DNA of 64,000 nucleotides, taken from assembly GCF_000738675.1 (NCBI RefSeq), contig NZ_JPUX01000001.1:1798001-1862000 (forward strand), given 5' to 3'. Position numbers and translations under genes: made by a program. The notes below the pieces were generated by a model. It saw nothing but the letters and a program-made list of their open reading frames with translations, did no database searches and was not told the DNA's origin. This document shows positions 8,044-17,351 of the stretch, in pieces. Position 1 is the first letter of the stretch; every line of letters begins with the position of its first letter. The stretch comes from Serratia nematodiphila DZ0503SBS1. GTDB taxonomy: Bacteria > Pseudomonadota > Gammaproteobacteria > Enterobacterales > Enterobacteriaceae.

Positions 8044-9513
8044 ATGGAACGATTGAATATTTTTGTCGCCGGGCGCTGGCGTGAAGGGCGTGGCGAAGAG
8101 ATGGCTTCGGTATTCCCGGCCGATGGCAGCGTCAACGCGCGGCTGCGCGCCGCTAACGTCGAGGACGTGAACGAGGCGGTGGAAGCGGCGGAACGCGCCT
8201 GGCGCGCGCCGGAGTGGCGCGGGCTGGTGCCGCACCAACGCGCCTCGATTCTCTACCGCGTCAGCAACCTGATCCTGGCGCAGCAGGAACAGCTGGCCGA
8301 GCTACAGACTCGCGACAACGGCAAACCGCTGGCGGAAACCCGCGGCCTGGTGGCCAGCGCGGCGGCGACCGCGCGCTATTTCGCCGCCGCCTGCGAGGTG
8401 TTGGAAGGCGAGCTGCCGACCCCGCGCAGCGCCGAGGTGATGACCCTCAGCCAGTATCAACCGATGGGAGTGATCGCCGCCATTACGCCGTGGAACTCAC
8501 CGATCGCCAGCGAAATGCAGAAGGTGGCGCCGGCGCTGGCGGCGGGCAACGCGGTGGTGCTCAAACCGGCCGAAGCCACGCCGCTGATGGCGCTGAAGCT
8601 GGCCGAGCTGTTCGAACAGGCGGGGCTGCCGGCCGGGCTGCTCAGCGTGTTGCCGGGCAAAGGTTCGGTGATCGGCGAGGCGTTGGCGCGCCATCCGCTG
8701 GTGAAGAAGATTTCCTTTACCGGCGGGACCAGCACCGGGCGCCATTTGGCGCACATCGCTGCCGATAAGCTGATCCCCACCTCGCTGGAGCTGGGGGGCA
8801 AATCGCCGACCATCGTGCTGGAGGACGCCGATCTGGAACAGGCGGCGCGCGGCATCTGCTACGGCATTTTCAGCTCCGCCGGCCAGGCGTGCATCGCCGG
8901 ATCGCGGCTGTTCGTACACCGTTCGCTGTATCAGCCGCTGCTGGCGCGCTTGACCGAACTGACGGCGGGGCTGCGTATCGGCAACCCGCTGGTGCCGGGC
9001 GTGCATCTTGGCCCGCTGATCAGCGCCAAACATCGGCAAAGCGTGGCGGACTACGTGGCGCTGGCGCGGCAGGAGGGCGGCCGGGTGGTCATCGGCGGCG
9101 AAGCGCCGGCCGATCCGCAACTGGCGAGCGGCAGCTATTACCTGCCGACCATTATTGAGGGCTTGAACAACGATGCCCGCGTGTGCCAGGAAGAGATCTT
9201 CGGCCCAGTGCTGGTGGCGCTGCCGTTCGACGACGAGCAACAGCTGATCGAACAGGCCAACGACTCGGTGTATGGCCTGGCGGCCGGCATCTGGAGCCGC
9301 GACTTCCCTCGCGCGATGGCGCTGGCGGAGCGGCTGGAAACCGGCACCGTCTGGGTCAATACCTACAAAACGTTCTCGATTTCCACGCCGTTCGGCGGTT
9401 TCAAGGAGAGCGGGTTGGGCCGCGAAAAGGGCCTGAACGGCATCAAGGCCTACATGCAGCAGAAAAGTGTGTATCTGGCCCTGAGCCATCAGATGAACCG
9501 CTGGAGCGACTAG
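8044..9513 (+). CDS. NAD(P)-dependent aldehyde dehydrogenase
   Basis: A 489-residue aldehyde dehydrogenase oxidising an aldehyde to the acid. It shows the cofactor-binding loop FTGGTSTGRHL, the general-base glutamate motif LELGGKSP and the catalytic cysteine in SAGQACIAGSR, at normal family spacing, and ends normally. The start at 8044 follows GGAG; an in-frame ATG at 8020 overlaps the preceding gene and is less likely. It lies 16 bp after the aspartate-dehydrogenase-like gene. It resembles semialdehyde and hydroxymuconic-semialdehyde-type enzymes, which would fit ring cleavage, but the aldehyde is not identifiable. Confidence 0.93.
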   Translation: MERLNIFVAGRWREGRGEEMASVFPADGSVNARLRAANVEDVNEAVEAAERAWRAPEWRGLVPHQRASILYRVSNLILAQQEQLAELQTRDNGKPLAETRGLVASAAATARYFAAACEVLEGELPTPRSAEVMTLSQYQPMGVIAAITPWNSPIASEMQKVAPALAAGNAVVLKPAEATPLMALKLAELFEQAGLPAGLLSVLPGKGSVIGEALARHPLVKKISFTGGTSTGRHLAHIAADKLIPTSLELGGKSPTIVLEDADLEQAARGICYGIFSSAGQACIAGSRLFVHRSLYQPLLARLTELTAGLRIGNPLVPGVHLGPLISAKHRQSVADYVALARQEGGRVVIGGEAPADPQLASGSYYLPTIIEGLNNDARVCQEEIFGPVLVALPFDDEQQLIEQANDSVYGLAAGIWSRDFPRAMALAERLETGTVWVNTYKTFSISTPFGGFKESGLGREKGLNGIKAYMQQKSVYLALSHQMNRWSD

Positions 9514-9562
9514 GCCGACACCTCTACGCATAACCCTAATAACGATTACCTTAAGAAGGCAG

Positions 9563-11206
9563 ATGATGAGCGATAAAATCACGGTTGGCGAGGCGATAGC
9601 CCGGACTCTGGAACAGTACGCGGTGTCGGCGATGTACGGCATCATTTCGATTCATAATCTGCCGATCGCCGATGCGGTGGGGCAGCGCGATAAAATTCGC
9701 TTCGTGCCGGCGCGCGGCGAAGCGGGGGCGGTCACCATGGCCGACGCGCACGGGCGGTTCTCCGGCCTGGGCGTGGCGTTGACCAGCACCGGCGCCGGCG
9801 CCGGCAACGCGGTGGGGGCGATGATTGAGGCGCTCAACGCCAACACGCCGCTGTTGCATATCACCGGCCAGGTAGAAAAAGCCTATCTGGATGCCGACGC
9901 CGGTTTTATTCATGAAACCCGCGATCAGCTCGGCTTCCTGCGCGCCTGCTCCAAGCGCGCTTACCGTGTCAATTCGCCGGAGCAGGCGGTGGCGGTGATC
10001 CAGCGAGCGATCCTGGATGCGCAAACCGTGCCCTGCGGCCCGGTGGCGGTCGAGATCCCGATCGATATTCAAAGCAGCCTGGTGTCCCGTTCGGTGCTGA
10101 CCGAGCCGTTGGCGCCGGCGCCATTGCCGAAGGCGGACGATGCCGCGGTGGAACGGCTGCATCAGCGGCTGAAACAGGCCAAGCGTCCGCTGCTTTGGTT
10201 GGGCGGCGGCGCCTTGGCCTGCGGCGACGCGGTGCGCAAGCTGGCGGACGCCGGCGTGGCGGTGATCTCCAGCACCCACGGGCGCGGCATTCTGCCGGAC
10301 AGCCATCCGCGCAGCCTGCGGGCGTTCCATAACTCACCGAGCATCGAAGCGATCCTGACGCAGTGCGATCTGACGCTGGTGGCCGGTTCGCGCCTGCGCA
10401 GTAATGAAACCCGTACCTGGACGCTGCCGCTGCCGCGCCCGCTGGTGCAGATTGACATCGATCCGGCGGCGGCCAACCGCAACTACCTGGCCGATGAGCA
10501 GATCAACGGCGACTGCGCGGCGCTGCTGGCGGCGCTGGCGGCGCGGTTGGCCCCCGGCGAAAAGGTCAACGCCGAGTGGGATGCCGAAATCGCGGGGGCG
10601 GTGCAGCAGGCGGAGAGCGCGCTGCGCCAGCAGTCCGGTGAATACGCCAAACTCAATGACGCCATCGACGCCGCACTGCCGCAGGACGGGCTGTTGGTGC
10701 GCGATATCACCGTTTCCGGCAGCGTCTGGGGCAGCCGTCTGTTCCGTGCGATCTCGCCGCTGTGCAACATTCACTCGCTGGCCGGCGCTATCGGCATGGG
10801 GCTGCCGATGGCGATCGGCACCGCGATTGCCAACCCGCAGCGCAAGGTGGTGGGGCTGGTGGGCGATGGCGGTTTGGCGCTGGGCCTGGGGGAGCTGGCG
10901 ACCATGGCGCAGGAACAGGTGAACATCACTCTGCTGATCATGAACGATGGCGGTTATGGCGTAATGCGTGGCATTCAGGACAAGTATTTCGCCGGGCGCC
11001 AGTATTACAACGAGCTGCATACGCCTGCCTTTACCCAGATCGCCGAAGCGATGGGGTTGAAAGCCTGGAAGGTGGACGCGGCGTCGCAGTTCAACGGCGT
11101 GCTGGCCGAGGCGATCAATTACCCGGGGCCGTCGGTGGTCGAGGTGGACATGAAGCAGGTCGGGCCGCTGACCTTCGCCGGGCCGCCGCAGAAAACGCTG
11201 TATTGA
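9563..11206 (+). CDS. Thiamine-diphosphate-dependent enzyme (acetolactate synthase-like)
   Basis: A 547-residue ThDP enzyme with three domains: the pyrimidine-binding domain (about 1-170, catalytic-type glutamate in PARGEAGAV), a central domain, and the PP-binding domain with the GDGG...NDGG metal/diphosphate motif around residues 435-470. It resembles acetolactate synthase, benzoylformate decarboxylase and related 2-oxo-acid enzymes. As the last gene of the cluster it could decarboxylate or cleave a 2-oxo acid formed after ring opening. Two adjacent ATGs (9563, 9566) could start it. It converges on loiP. Confidence 0.9.
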   Translation: MMSDKITVGEAIARTLEQYAVSAMYGIISIHNLPIADAVGQRDKIRFVPARGEAGAVTMADAHGRFSGLGVALTSTGAGAGNAVGAMIEALNANTPLLHITGQVEKAYLDADAGFIHETRDQLGFLRACSKRAYRVNSPEQAVAVIQRAILDAQTVPCGPVAVEIPIDIQSSLVSRSVLTEPLAPAPLPKADDAAVERLHQRLKQAKRPLLWLGGGALACGDAVRKLADAGVAVISSTHGRGILPDSHPRSLRAFHNSPSIEAILTQCDLTLVAGSRLRSNETRTWTLPLPRPLVQIDIDPAAANRNYLADEQINGDCAALLAALAARLAPGEKVNAEWDAEIAGAVQQAESALRQQSGEYAKLNDAIDAALPQDGLLVRDITVSGSVWGSRLFRAISPLCNIHSLAGAIGMGLPMAIGTAIANPQRKVVGLVGDGGLALGLGELATMAQEQVNITLLIMNDGGYGVMRGIQDKYFAGRQYYNELHTPAFTQIAEAMGLKAWKVDAASQFNGVLAEAINYPGPSVVEVDMKQVGPLTFAGPPQKTLY

Positions 11207-11217
11207 GACGATAAAAA

Positions 11218-11241
11218 AACGCCCGGCGGTTGCCGGGCGTT
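11218..11241 (-). terminator. Intrinsic terminator of loiP
   Basis: Stem GCCCGGC / GCCGGGC with a GGTT loop, flanked by AAC/GTT pairing. Read on the minus strand the hairpin is followed by a run of seven T, so it ends loiP transcripts. On the plus strand no T-run follows, so it is a weaker stop for the ThDP-enzyme gene. Confidence 0.85.
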
Positions 11242-11248
11242 CTCGTGG

Positions 11249-12001
11249 TTATTTCTCTGCCGCGATGCGATCGCGAATGTGCTGTGCGCGCGCTTGGGAA
11301 GACGGGTGATCGTCGAACATGCTGCTCTGACGACCGGCTTCCATTTGGGCCAGTTTTTCGAAGCTGGTGGCCAGGCCGTTCGGATCGATACCGCGTTTTT
11401 TCAGCAGATCGAACGAGTAATCATCCGCTTCGCTTTCCTGCTTCTGCGAGAACTGGGCGCTGACCAGCTTCTCGCCGATATCCGCCAGCTGCGACTGCGA
11501 CAGCGAGCCGATGACGCCGCCGGCGGAGGACGCCGCGGTGCGCAGCGCCACGGTGCCGTAAGCCACCTGCATCGCTTTACGGGTGTGGCCCAGCGCCACG
11601 TGGCCCATTTCGTGGCCCAACACGCCTTCCACTTCGTTGTCGTTCATGATGTCCATCAGGCCGCTGTAGACGCGAATGCAGCCGTTGGCCATCGCCCAGG
11701 CGTTGACGTCTTTGGTCACGTAGACCTTGTAGTTGGCCGGGGTGCCGTTGATGTTGTCGCCCAGCGCCGCAGCGATTTTGTTGAGGCGCTTGGCATAGGT
11801 GCTGTCGGCCGGCGCGATTTGTGCCTTGCTGTCCATCTCGGCGCAGGATTTATCACTCAGGGCCTTAACGTCGTTGTTGCTCAGGGTCGCCGCCTGGAAC
11901 GCCTGCGCGCCGGACTGCATCAGGGTTTCGGTATTCAGGTTTTGACAGCCGGTTGCCAGGGTGGCAATGCCCAACGCAATCAAAGAGGTACGAATTTTCA
12001 T
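11249..12001 (-). CDS. loiP: M48-family metalloprotease lipoprotein LoiP
   Basis: A 250-residue outer-membrane lipoprotein metalloprotease (LoiP, formerly YggG). The start at 12001 gives a signal peptide ending in the lipobox ATGC, with Cys19 as the lipidation site. The zinc motif HEMGH is at residues 130-134, and ESEAD near 188-192 supplies the third ligand. In E. coli LoiP is linked to envelope quality control and low-osmolarity conditions. As in E. coli it is divergent from tktA, which anchors this as conserved backbone. A short in-frame extension upstream of 12001 lacks a signal-peptide pattern. Confidence 0.94.
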   Translation of the reverse strand: MKIRTSLIALGIATLATGCQNLNTETLMQSGAQAFQAATLSNNDVKALSDKSCAEMDSKAQIAPADSTYAKRLNKIAAALGDNINGTPANYKVYVTKDVNAWAMANGCIRVYSGLMDIMNDNEVEGVLGHEMGHVALGHTRKAMQVAYGTVALRTAASSAGGVIGSLSQSQLADIGEKLVSAQFSQKQESEADDYSFDLLKKRGIDPNGLATSFEKLAQMEAGRQSSMFDDHPSSQARAQHIRDRIAAEK

Positions 12002-12239
12002 AACGCCATCTTCCTGTGAAGGTAACAAGGTAAAAGAGTCATTTTGCCTGGAGGAAATCTTGTCGCAAGAGCCTAGTGTACGCCAGCCGGAGCGAGAATA
12101 GTGTTATTCCGAAAAAGCGACCAATCGTGCTAATAAGTGGTGAACTCGCTCTCATTTGGCATTAGGGATTGCCGTTGTGATGTGGAGTCTGAGAAAATAG
12201 GGAACTTGACTGCTTTTTTTATCCGACCTGGAGTAAAAC

Positions 12240-14234
12240 ATGTCCTCTCGTAAAGAGCTTGCCAACGCTATCCGCGCACTCAGCATGGACGCCGTACAAA
12301 AAGCAAATTCCGGCCACCCGGGGGCCCCTATGGGCATGGCGGACATCGCCGAAGTCCTGTGGCGTGACTACCTCAACCACAACCCGACTAACCCGCACTG
12401 GGCTGACCGCGACCGTTTCGTGCTCTCCAACGGCCACGGCTCCATGTTGATTTACAGCCTCCTGCACCTCACCGGCTATGACCTGCCGATGCGCGAGCTG
12501 GAAAACTTCCGTCAGCTGCATTCCAAAACCCCGGGCCACCCGGAGTACGGCTACACCCCGGGCGTTGAAACCACCACCGGCCCGCTGGGCCAGGGCATCG
12601 CCAACGCCGTCGGCTTCGCCATCGCCGAACGCACCCTGGCGGCGCAGTTCAACCGCCCCGGCCATGACATTGTCGACCACCACACCTACGCCTTCATGGG
12701 CGACGGCTGCATGATGGAAGGCATCTCGCACGAAGTCTGCTCTCTGGCCGGCACCCTCAAGCTCGGCAAACTGACCGCCTTCTACGATGACAACGGCATC
12801 TCCATCGACGGCCACGTCGACGGCTGGTTCACCGACGACACCGCCCTGCGTTTCGAAGCCTACGGCTGGCACGTGGTGCGCAACGTCGACGGCCACAACC
12901 CGGACGCCATCAAGGCGGCGATTGAAGAAGCCCGCAAGGTGACCGACAAGCCGTCGCTGCTGATGTGCAAGACCGTTATCGGCTTCGGTTCGCCGAACAA
13001 GGCCGGCACCCATGACGTGCACGGCGCCGCGCTGGGCGCCGCCGAAGTGGCCGCCACCCGCGAAGCACTGGGCTGGAAATACGCCGCCTTTGAAATCCCG
13101 CAGGACATCTACGCCCAGTGGGACGCCAAAGAAGCCGGTCAGGCCAAAGAAGCGGCCTGGAACGACAAGTTCGCCGCCTACGCCAGGGCCTTCCCGGAAC
13201 TGGCCGCCGAGTTCAAGCGCCGCATGAACGGCGAGCTGCCGGCCGACTGGAAAGCCGACGCCAAGGCGTTCGTGGAAAAACTGCAGGCCAACCCGGCCAA
13301 CATCGCCAGCCGCAAGGCGTCGCAGAACGCGCTGGAAGCGTTCGGCAAGGTGCTGCCGGAGTTCCTGGGCGGCTCCGCCGACCTGGCGCCGAGCAACCTG
13401 ACCATGTGGTCCGGCTCGAAAGCGCTGAACGTTGACCCGGCGGGCAACTACATTCATTACGGCGTGCGCGAGTTCGGCATGACCGCCATCACCAACGGCA
13501 TCGCGCTGCACGGCGGCTTCCTGCCGTACTCGGCGACTTTCCTGATGTTCGTGGAATACGCCCGCAACGCGGTGCGCATGGCGGCGCTGATGAAGCTGCG
13601 CAACGTGTTCGTCTACACCCACGACTCCATCGGTCTGGGCGAAGACGGCCCGACCCACCAGCCGGTGGAGCAGTTGGCGAGCCTGCGCGTGACCCCGAAC
13701 ATGAGCACCTGGCGCCCGTGTGACCAGGTGGAATCGGCGGTGGCGTGGCAGTACGGCATCGAGCGTAACGACGGCCCGACCACCCTGGTGTTCTCGCGCC
13801 AGAACCTGACCCAGCAGCCGCGCACCGCAGAGCAGCTGGCGAACGTGTACCGCGGCGGCTACGTGCTGAAAGACTGCGCGGGCACGCCGGACGTTATCCT
13901 GATCGCCACCGGCTCCGAAGTGGGCATCACGGTGGAAGCGGCGGACAAACTGACCGCGGCGGGCCGCAAGGTGCGCGTGGTGTCGATGCCGTCGACCGAC
14001 GCGTTCGACAAGCAGGATGCGGCGTACCGCGAGTCGGTGCTGCCGGCGGCGGTGACGGCGCGTGTGGCGGTGGAAGCGGGTATCGCGGACTACTGGTACA
14101 AGTACGTGGGGCTGAACGGCGCCATCGTGGGCATGACCACCTTCGGTGAGTCGGCGCCGGCGGAGCAGCTGTTCGCCGAGTTCGGCTTCACCGTGGACAA
14201 CGTGGTGGCGAAGGCGCAGGCGCTGCTGAAGTAA
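12240..14234 (+). CDS. tktA: Transketolase
   Basis: Transketolase, 664 residues, the full family length. It transfers two-carbon units between pentose-phosphate sugars using ThDP and divalent metal, linking xylulose 5-P, ribose 5-P and erythrose 4-P with glycolysis. The ThDP motif [13 protein letters not shown], the N-terminal [10 protein letters not shown] loop and EDGPTHQP with its catalytic-type histidine are all present. CTGGAG precedes the ATG. Position beside loiP matches E. coli tktA. Codon use is strongly biased toward C-ending codons, as expected for a highly expressed gene. Products of the yia/sgb route in this window would feed into it. Confidence 0.98.
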   Translation: MSSRKELANAIRALSMDAVQKANSGHPGAPMGMADIAEVLWRDYLNHNPTNPHWADRDRFVLSNGHGSMLIYSLLHLTGYDLPMRELENFRQLHSKTPGHPEYGYTPGVETTTGPLGQGIANAVGFAIAERTLAAQFNRPGHDIVDHHTYAFMGDGCMMEGISHEVCSLAGTLKLGKLTAFYDDNGISIDGHVDGWFTDDTALRFEAYGWHVVRNVDGHNPDAIKAAIEEARKVTDKPSLLMCKTVIGFGSPNKAGTHDVHGAALGAAEVAATREALGWKYAAFEIPQDIYAQWDAKEAGQAKEAAWNDKFAAYARAFPELAAEFKRRMNGELPADWKADAKAFVEKLQANPANIASRKASQNALEAFGKVLPEFLGGSADLAPSNLTMWSGSKALNVDPAGNYIHYGVREFGMTAITNGIALHGGFLPYSATFLMFVEYARNAVRMAALMKLRNVFVYTHDSIGLGEDGPTHQPVEQLASLRVTPNMSTWRPCDQVESAVAWQYGIERNDGPTTLVFSRQNLTQQPRTAEQLANVYRGGYVLKDCAGTPDVILIATGSEVGITVEAADKLTAAGRKVRVVSMPSTDAFDKQDAAYRESVLPAAVTARVAVEAGIADYWYKYVGLNGAIVGMTTFGESAPAEQLFAEFGFTVDNVVAKAQALLK

Positions 14235-14254
14235 GCGGCCTGGCGCCAGCCGAT

Positions 14255-14287
14255 AAAAAAGCCGGTCATGATGACCGGCTTTTTTTA
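14255..14287. terminator. Bidirectional terminator tktA/brnQ
   Basis: Stem AAAAAAGCCGGTCA / TGACCGGCTTTTTTT around TGA. T-runs follow on both strands, so it serves both convergent genes, tktA and brnQ. Confidence 0.93.
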
Positions 14288-14303
14288 TGGGCGGAAATCG
14301 CGC

Positions 14304-15626
14304 TTAAGACGCGGCCTTGACGCTTTCGGCGCTGCGCAACCGGTCGTAAGCGGCCGTCAGCAACAGCACCAACAGCGTAGGCTGCAGCCAGACCAGACCC
14401 TGCTCGGCCAGCGGCAGCTTATCGAACCAGGCGGGCAGCAGGCCGCTGAAGCTGGAAGCCTTCAGGCCGTCGGCGAGGCCAAACACCAGGCTGGTGGCGA
14501 TCACTGGCGCAAAGACGCGCCTGGCGCTGCGCCAGCGGTTCTGGCTGAAGCTGAGCAACACCAGCGCGATGCAGGGCGGGTAGATCGCCGTCAGCACCGG
14601 CAGCGAGACGCGGATAAGATTGGCCAGCCCCATGTTGGAGACCAGCATGGCGAAGAGGGCGAGGATGACCACCAGCGTGCGGTAAGAGAGCGGCAGGTAG
14701 CGGGAGAAGAAGTCCGCGCAGGCGCAGGTCATGCCGACCGCTGTCACCAGGCAGGCGATGAACATCAGCACCGCCATAAAGACGCTGCCCAGATCGCCGA
14801 AGGTGTGCTGTACATAGGCGTGCAGGATTGCCGCGCCATCCTGAGCGCCATTCTCGATTAGGCTGCCGCTGCCGGCGCCGAGTTTGAACATGCAGATATA
14901 GACCAGCGTCAGGCCGACGCCGGCGATCAGGCTGGCCCACAGCGTATAACGCAGCAGCAACCCGCTGTCGCTGACGCCACGCGAGCGGGCGGCGGTAACG
15001 ATAATCGAACCGAACATCAGCGCCGACAGCGTGTCCATGGTTTGATAACCCTGTACGAAGCCGGTGGAAAACGCCGCGGCCTGATAGCTGCCGACGGCGG
15101 AGAGCGGCGCGCCTGCGGGCCAGATCAGGGCGGCGATGCCGAGCGCGGCCAGCGCCAGAATTTTCAGCGGCGCCAGAATATGGCCGACGTTATCGAGCAA
15201 CCGTCCGGGATATAGCGACACAATCATCGCCAGGGTAAAGAACAGCAGGCTGTAGATGAACTGCGGCAGGGCGCCGTCGCCGGTGAAAGGCGCAATGCCG
15301 AGGGCGAAAGAGACATTGGCGGTTCGCGGCGTGGCGAACAGCGGGCCGAGCGCCAGATAGCAGACGGTCGCCAGCAGCAGGCCGGCGGTGCGGCCGATGG
15401 GGCCGGTAAGCAGGCTGATGCTGCCGCCGACGCGCGCCAACGCGATCACGGCGATCACCGGCAGGGCGACGGCGGTCACCATAAACCCGAGGGCGGCCGG
15501 CCACAGATGTTCGCCGGACTGCAGCCCCACCAGCGGCGGGAAAATGATGTTGCCGGCGCCGACAAACAGGGCAAAGGTCATAAAGCCCAGGGCGATAATG
15601 TCTTTCGGGGATAAACTCTTGGTCAT
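14304..15626 (-). CDS. brnQ: Branched-chain amino acid transporter BrnQ
   Basis: A 440-residue LIVCS-family carrier with about 12 membrane segments that imports leucine, isoleucine and valine with Na+ or H+. The N-terminus ([14 protein letters not shown]) is the family hallmark, and [14 protein letters not shown] is also conserved. The start at 15626 (MTKSLSPKD) matches the family N-terminus; the frame is open 27 codons further but not conserved in character. It lies downstream of, and on the same strand as, the 2OG dioxygenase gene with a 200-bp gap, so it probably has its own promoter. It is not beside tktA in E. coli. Confidence 0.95.
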   Translation of the reverse strand: MTKSLSPKDIIALGFMTFALFVGAGNIIFPPLVGLQSGEHLWPAALGFMVTAVALPVIAVIALARVGGSISLLTGPIGRTAGLLLATVCYLALGPLFATPRTANVSFALGIAPFTGDGALPQFIYSLLFFTLAMIVSLYPGRLLDNVGHILAPLKILALAALGIAALIWPAGAPLSAVGSYQAAAFSTGFVQGYQTMDTLSALMFGSIIVTAARSRGVSDSGLLLRYTLWASLIAGVGLTLVYICMFKLGAGSGSLIENGAQDGAAILHAYVQHTFGDLGSVFMAVLMFIACLVTAVGMTCACADFFSRYLPLSYRTLVVILALFAMLVSNMGLANLIRVSLPVLTAIYPPCIALVLLSFSQNRWRSARRVFAPVIATSLVFGLADGLKASSFSGLLPAWFDKLPLAEQGLVWLQPTLLVLLLTAAYDRLRSAESVKAAS

Positions 15627-15825
15627 AACGGTATGGCACTGCCTGTATTCATGAAATAAACGGCCCGCCTGCAGAGGGCTGGCGCGTGGGGCAGCGAGCG
15701 CCCGCAAAAATTTTCGTCCGGCAGGATATAATAATTCGGCGACAAAAACCTGATTAATCCAGCGTTGTTTATCCTGGCGTGAACCGGCCGCACAGAGGGA
15801 TCCTGGCGGCCGGCCCGGCAGCGCG

Positions 15826-16701
15826 TTAGCGCGCCACCATGTCTATCGACAGCGGGATTTCGATATGCGGCTTGAAAGAGTCGTATGCGAAAGAGACGTG
15901 GCCGTCTTCGACCGGTTTGCGGGTGAAAAAGATCAGCATATCGCGGGTTGAATCCTTACGTTTGTCCTGCGCTTTTACCGGAGAGAGGCTGTGTTTGCGC
16001 TCGTGGTCGACAATCAGCAGGGTGTCGAGGAAATGCCGATGCTGTATTTCGCCCAAAATCCATTCCGGCCGGGCCCGATCGAATTTGATCCCGCTGGTTT
16101 CGCGCATATCGTGAATAAAGGTCTTGGCGCTGTCGTCGGTCATGTTGTCGCAGCCGAGGAAGGTTGTCATGGTGTGGTCGACGCCGTCGCTGTGCACACC
16201 TTCCAGCGCCGGTTCGCCCAGCATCTGCGGCGTGGTGACGGTGCGCAGGTTGAACACGGTGCAGACGAACTTGTTGATCTCCTGATTAAGCCGGGGGCGC
16301 GGCGTCACGCTCACGCCATCGATCACGTAGGCTTTGAATTTCATCAGCGCCTGAAAGGCCGTATTCAACTGCAGATCGTCGTTGATGCCGCGGAAATGGC
16401 GCACCTTTCCCGAATCGTAGCGGATGAAGTCTTCCTCGACCGAGAGCACGAAAGGCTGGAACTCCAGCCGCTCAATCCGGGCGCGATCGAAGTCGAAACA
16501 GAAACGGCCGTTTCTGGACTTGCGGAAAGGCAGCGTGGGATCGTCCGCCAGATTGGCGCTGACCTGCTGCAGCCTGGCGAAATCTTCCGGCCGCGCGCCC
16601 AGCGCCAGCAGGATTGCCTGCATGGTAGCGCCGGGGATAAAGGCTGAACGGTGTTCCTGGTATGCCTTCTTAACTTCATCAAGCAGAGATAACTGTCGCA
16701 T
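15826..16701 (-). CDS. 2-oxoglutarate/Fe(II) dioxygenase, PF10014 (isoleucine-dioxygenase) family
   Basis: A 291-residue protein of the 2OG-Fe dioxygenase family that includes bacterial L-isoleucine 4-hydroxylase (IDO) and relatives hydroxylating free amino acids. The iron motif H170-S-D172 (GVHSDGVDH) is intact; H233 or H237 ([12 protein letters not shown]) is the likely distal ligand and R253 (STRDML) the 2-oxoglutarate contact. By family it uses 2-oxoglutarate and O2 to hydroxylate a free aliphatic amino acid, giving succinate and CO2. It follows the CsaA-like gene by 30 bp in an apparent operon. The nearby BCAA carrier and EamA exporter suit such a role. The exact substrate is inferred. 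Confidence 0.82.
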   Translation of the reverse strand: MRQLSLLDEVKKAYQEHRSAFIPGATMQAILLALGARPEDFARLQQVSANLADDPTLPFRKSRNGRFCFDFDRARIERLEFQPFVLSVEEDFIRYDSGKVRHFRGINDDLQLNTAFQALMKFKAYVIDGVSVTPRPRLNQEINKFVCTVFNLRTVTTPQMLGEPALEGVHSDGVDHTMTTFLGCDNMTDDSAKTFIHDMRETSGIKFDRARPEWILGEIQHRHFLDTLLIVDHERKHSLSPVKAQDKRKDSTRDMLIFFTRKPVEDGHVSFAYDSFKPHIEIPLSIDMVAR

Positions 16702-16731
16702 TTCTCGGTGGCCTCACGAATGATGGGGCGG

Positions 16732-17064
16732 TTATAAAATCTTGCTGCCGATCTCCACGTCGAAATCGGGTTTCAGCAAGACGGTGCCTTGATCCCTGGT
16801 GACCGCGGCAAGAACCAGCACTTCGGATTTAAATCCGGCAACTCGCCTGGCGGGGAAATTAACGACGGAGATGACTTTTCTGCCAAGCAGGTCATCTTCC
16901 TGATAGTTTTCGCATAATTGTGCCGAGCTGTTTTTAATGCCAATTTCCTCGCCGAAATCAATGCGCAGCTTATAGGCGGGTTTTAACGCCTTGTCGTTAT
17001 ATTCCACGGAAATAATTTCGCCAATACGCATATCCAGTTTCATAAAATCAGTGATTTCGGCCAT
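16732..17064 (-). CDS. CsaA-like tRNA-binding-domain protein
   Basis: A 110-residue protein consisting of a single OB-fold tRNA-binding domain, as in CsaA and the C-terminus of methionyl-tRNA synthetase. Characteristic stretches are FMKLDMRIGEI at the N-terminus, GIKNSSAQL in the middle, and VVNFPARRVAGFKSEVLVLA. Family members bind tRNA or act as secretion chaperones; its function here is not known. It is the first gene of a two-gene minus-strand unit with the dioxygenase, and its promoter faces that of the EamA transporter across a 287-bp AT-rich gap. Confidence 0.9.
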   Translation of the reverse strand: MAEITDFMKLDMRIGEIISVEYNDKALKPAYKLRIDFGEEIGIKNSSAQLCENYQEDDLLGRKVISVVNFPARRVAGFKSEVLVLAAVTRDQGTVLLKPDFDVEIGSKIL

Positions 17065-17351
17065 GAGTCAGTCCCGTTAATTAAATGGCTTCAGAAAGGC
17101 TAGCAAAGGGGAATTATCCCGACAATGTCGCCAAGAGGGGAATATTTATACCCGATGTAGCAATTAATTTACATTGTCGTAACGTAGCGTAATTAATTAT
17201 AAGCTTGATGAATTATATGAAATTGAAACTTCATTATTCACCGGTAATTATGTGCACCATCTGAACTTGGGCGTCCGCTCGGCACTGTTAAGCCCGTGTT
17301 AAATTGGTTAGTATGCCTTCATTCATCAACCGCATTCTTTCAGGTAGTGAT
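17065..17351. promoter_or_regulatory. AT-rich divergent regulatory region, csaA-like/EamA
   Basis: A markedly AT-rich gap between two divergent genes in an otherwise GC-rich window. Two similar elements, TAGCAATTAATTTA (about 17158) and TAGCGTAATTAATTATA (about 17184), lie 26 bp apart and could bind a regulator such as an Lrp-type protein. I cannot place the promoters exactly. Confidence 0.45.
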
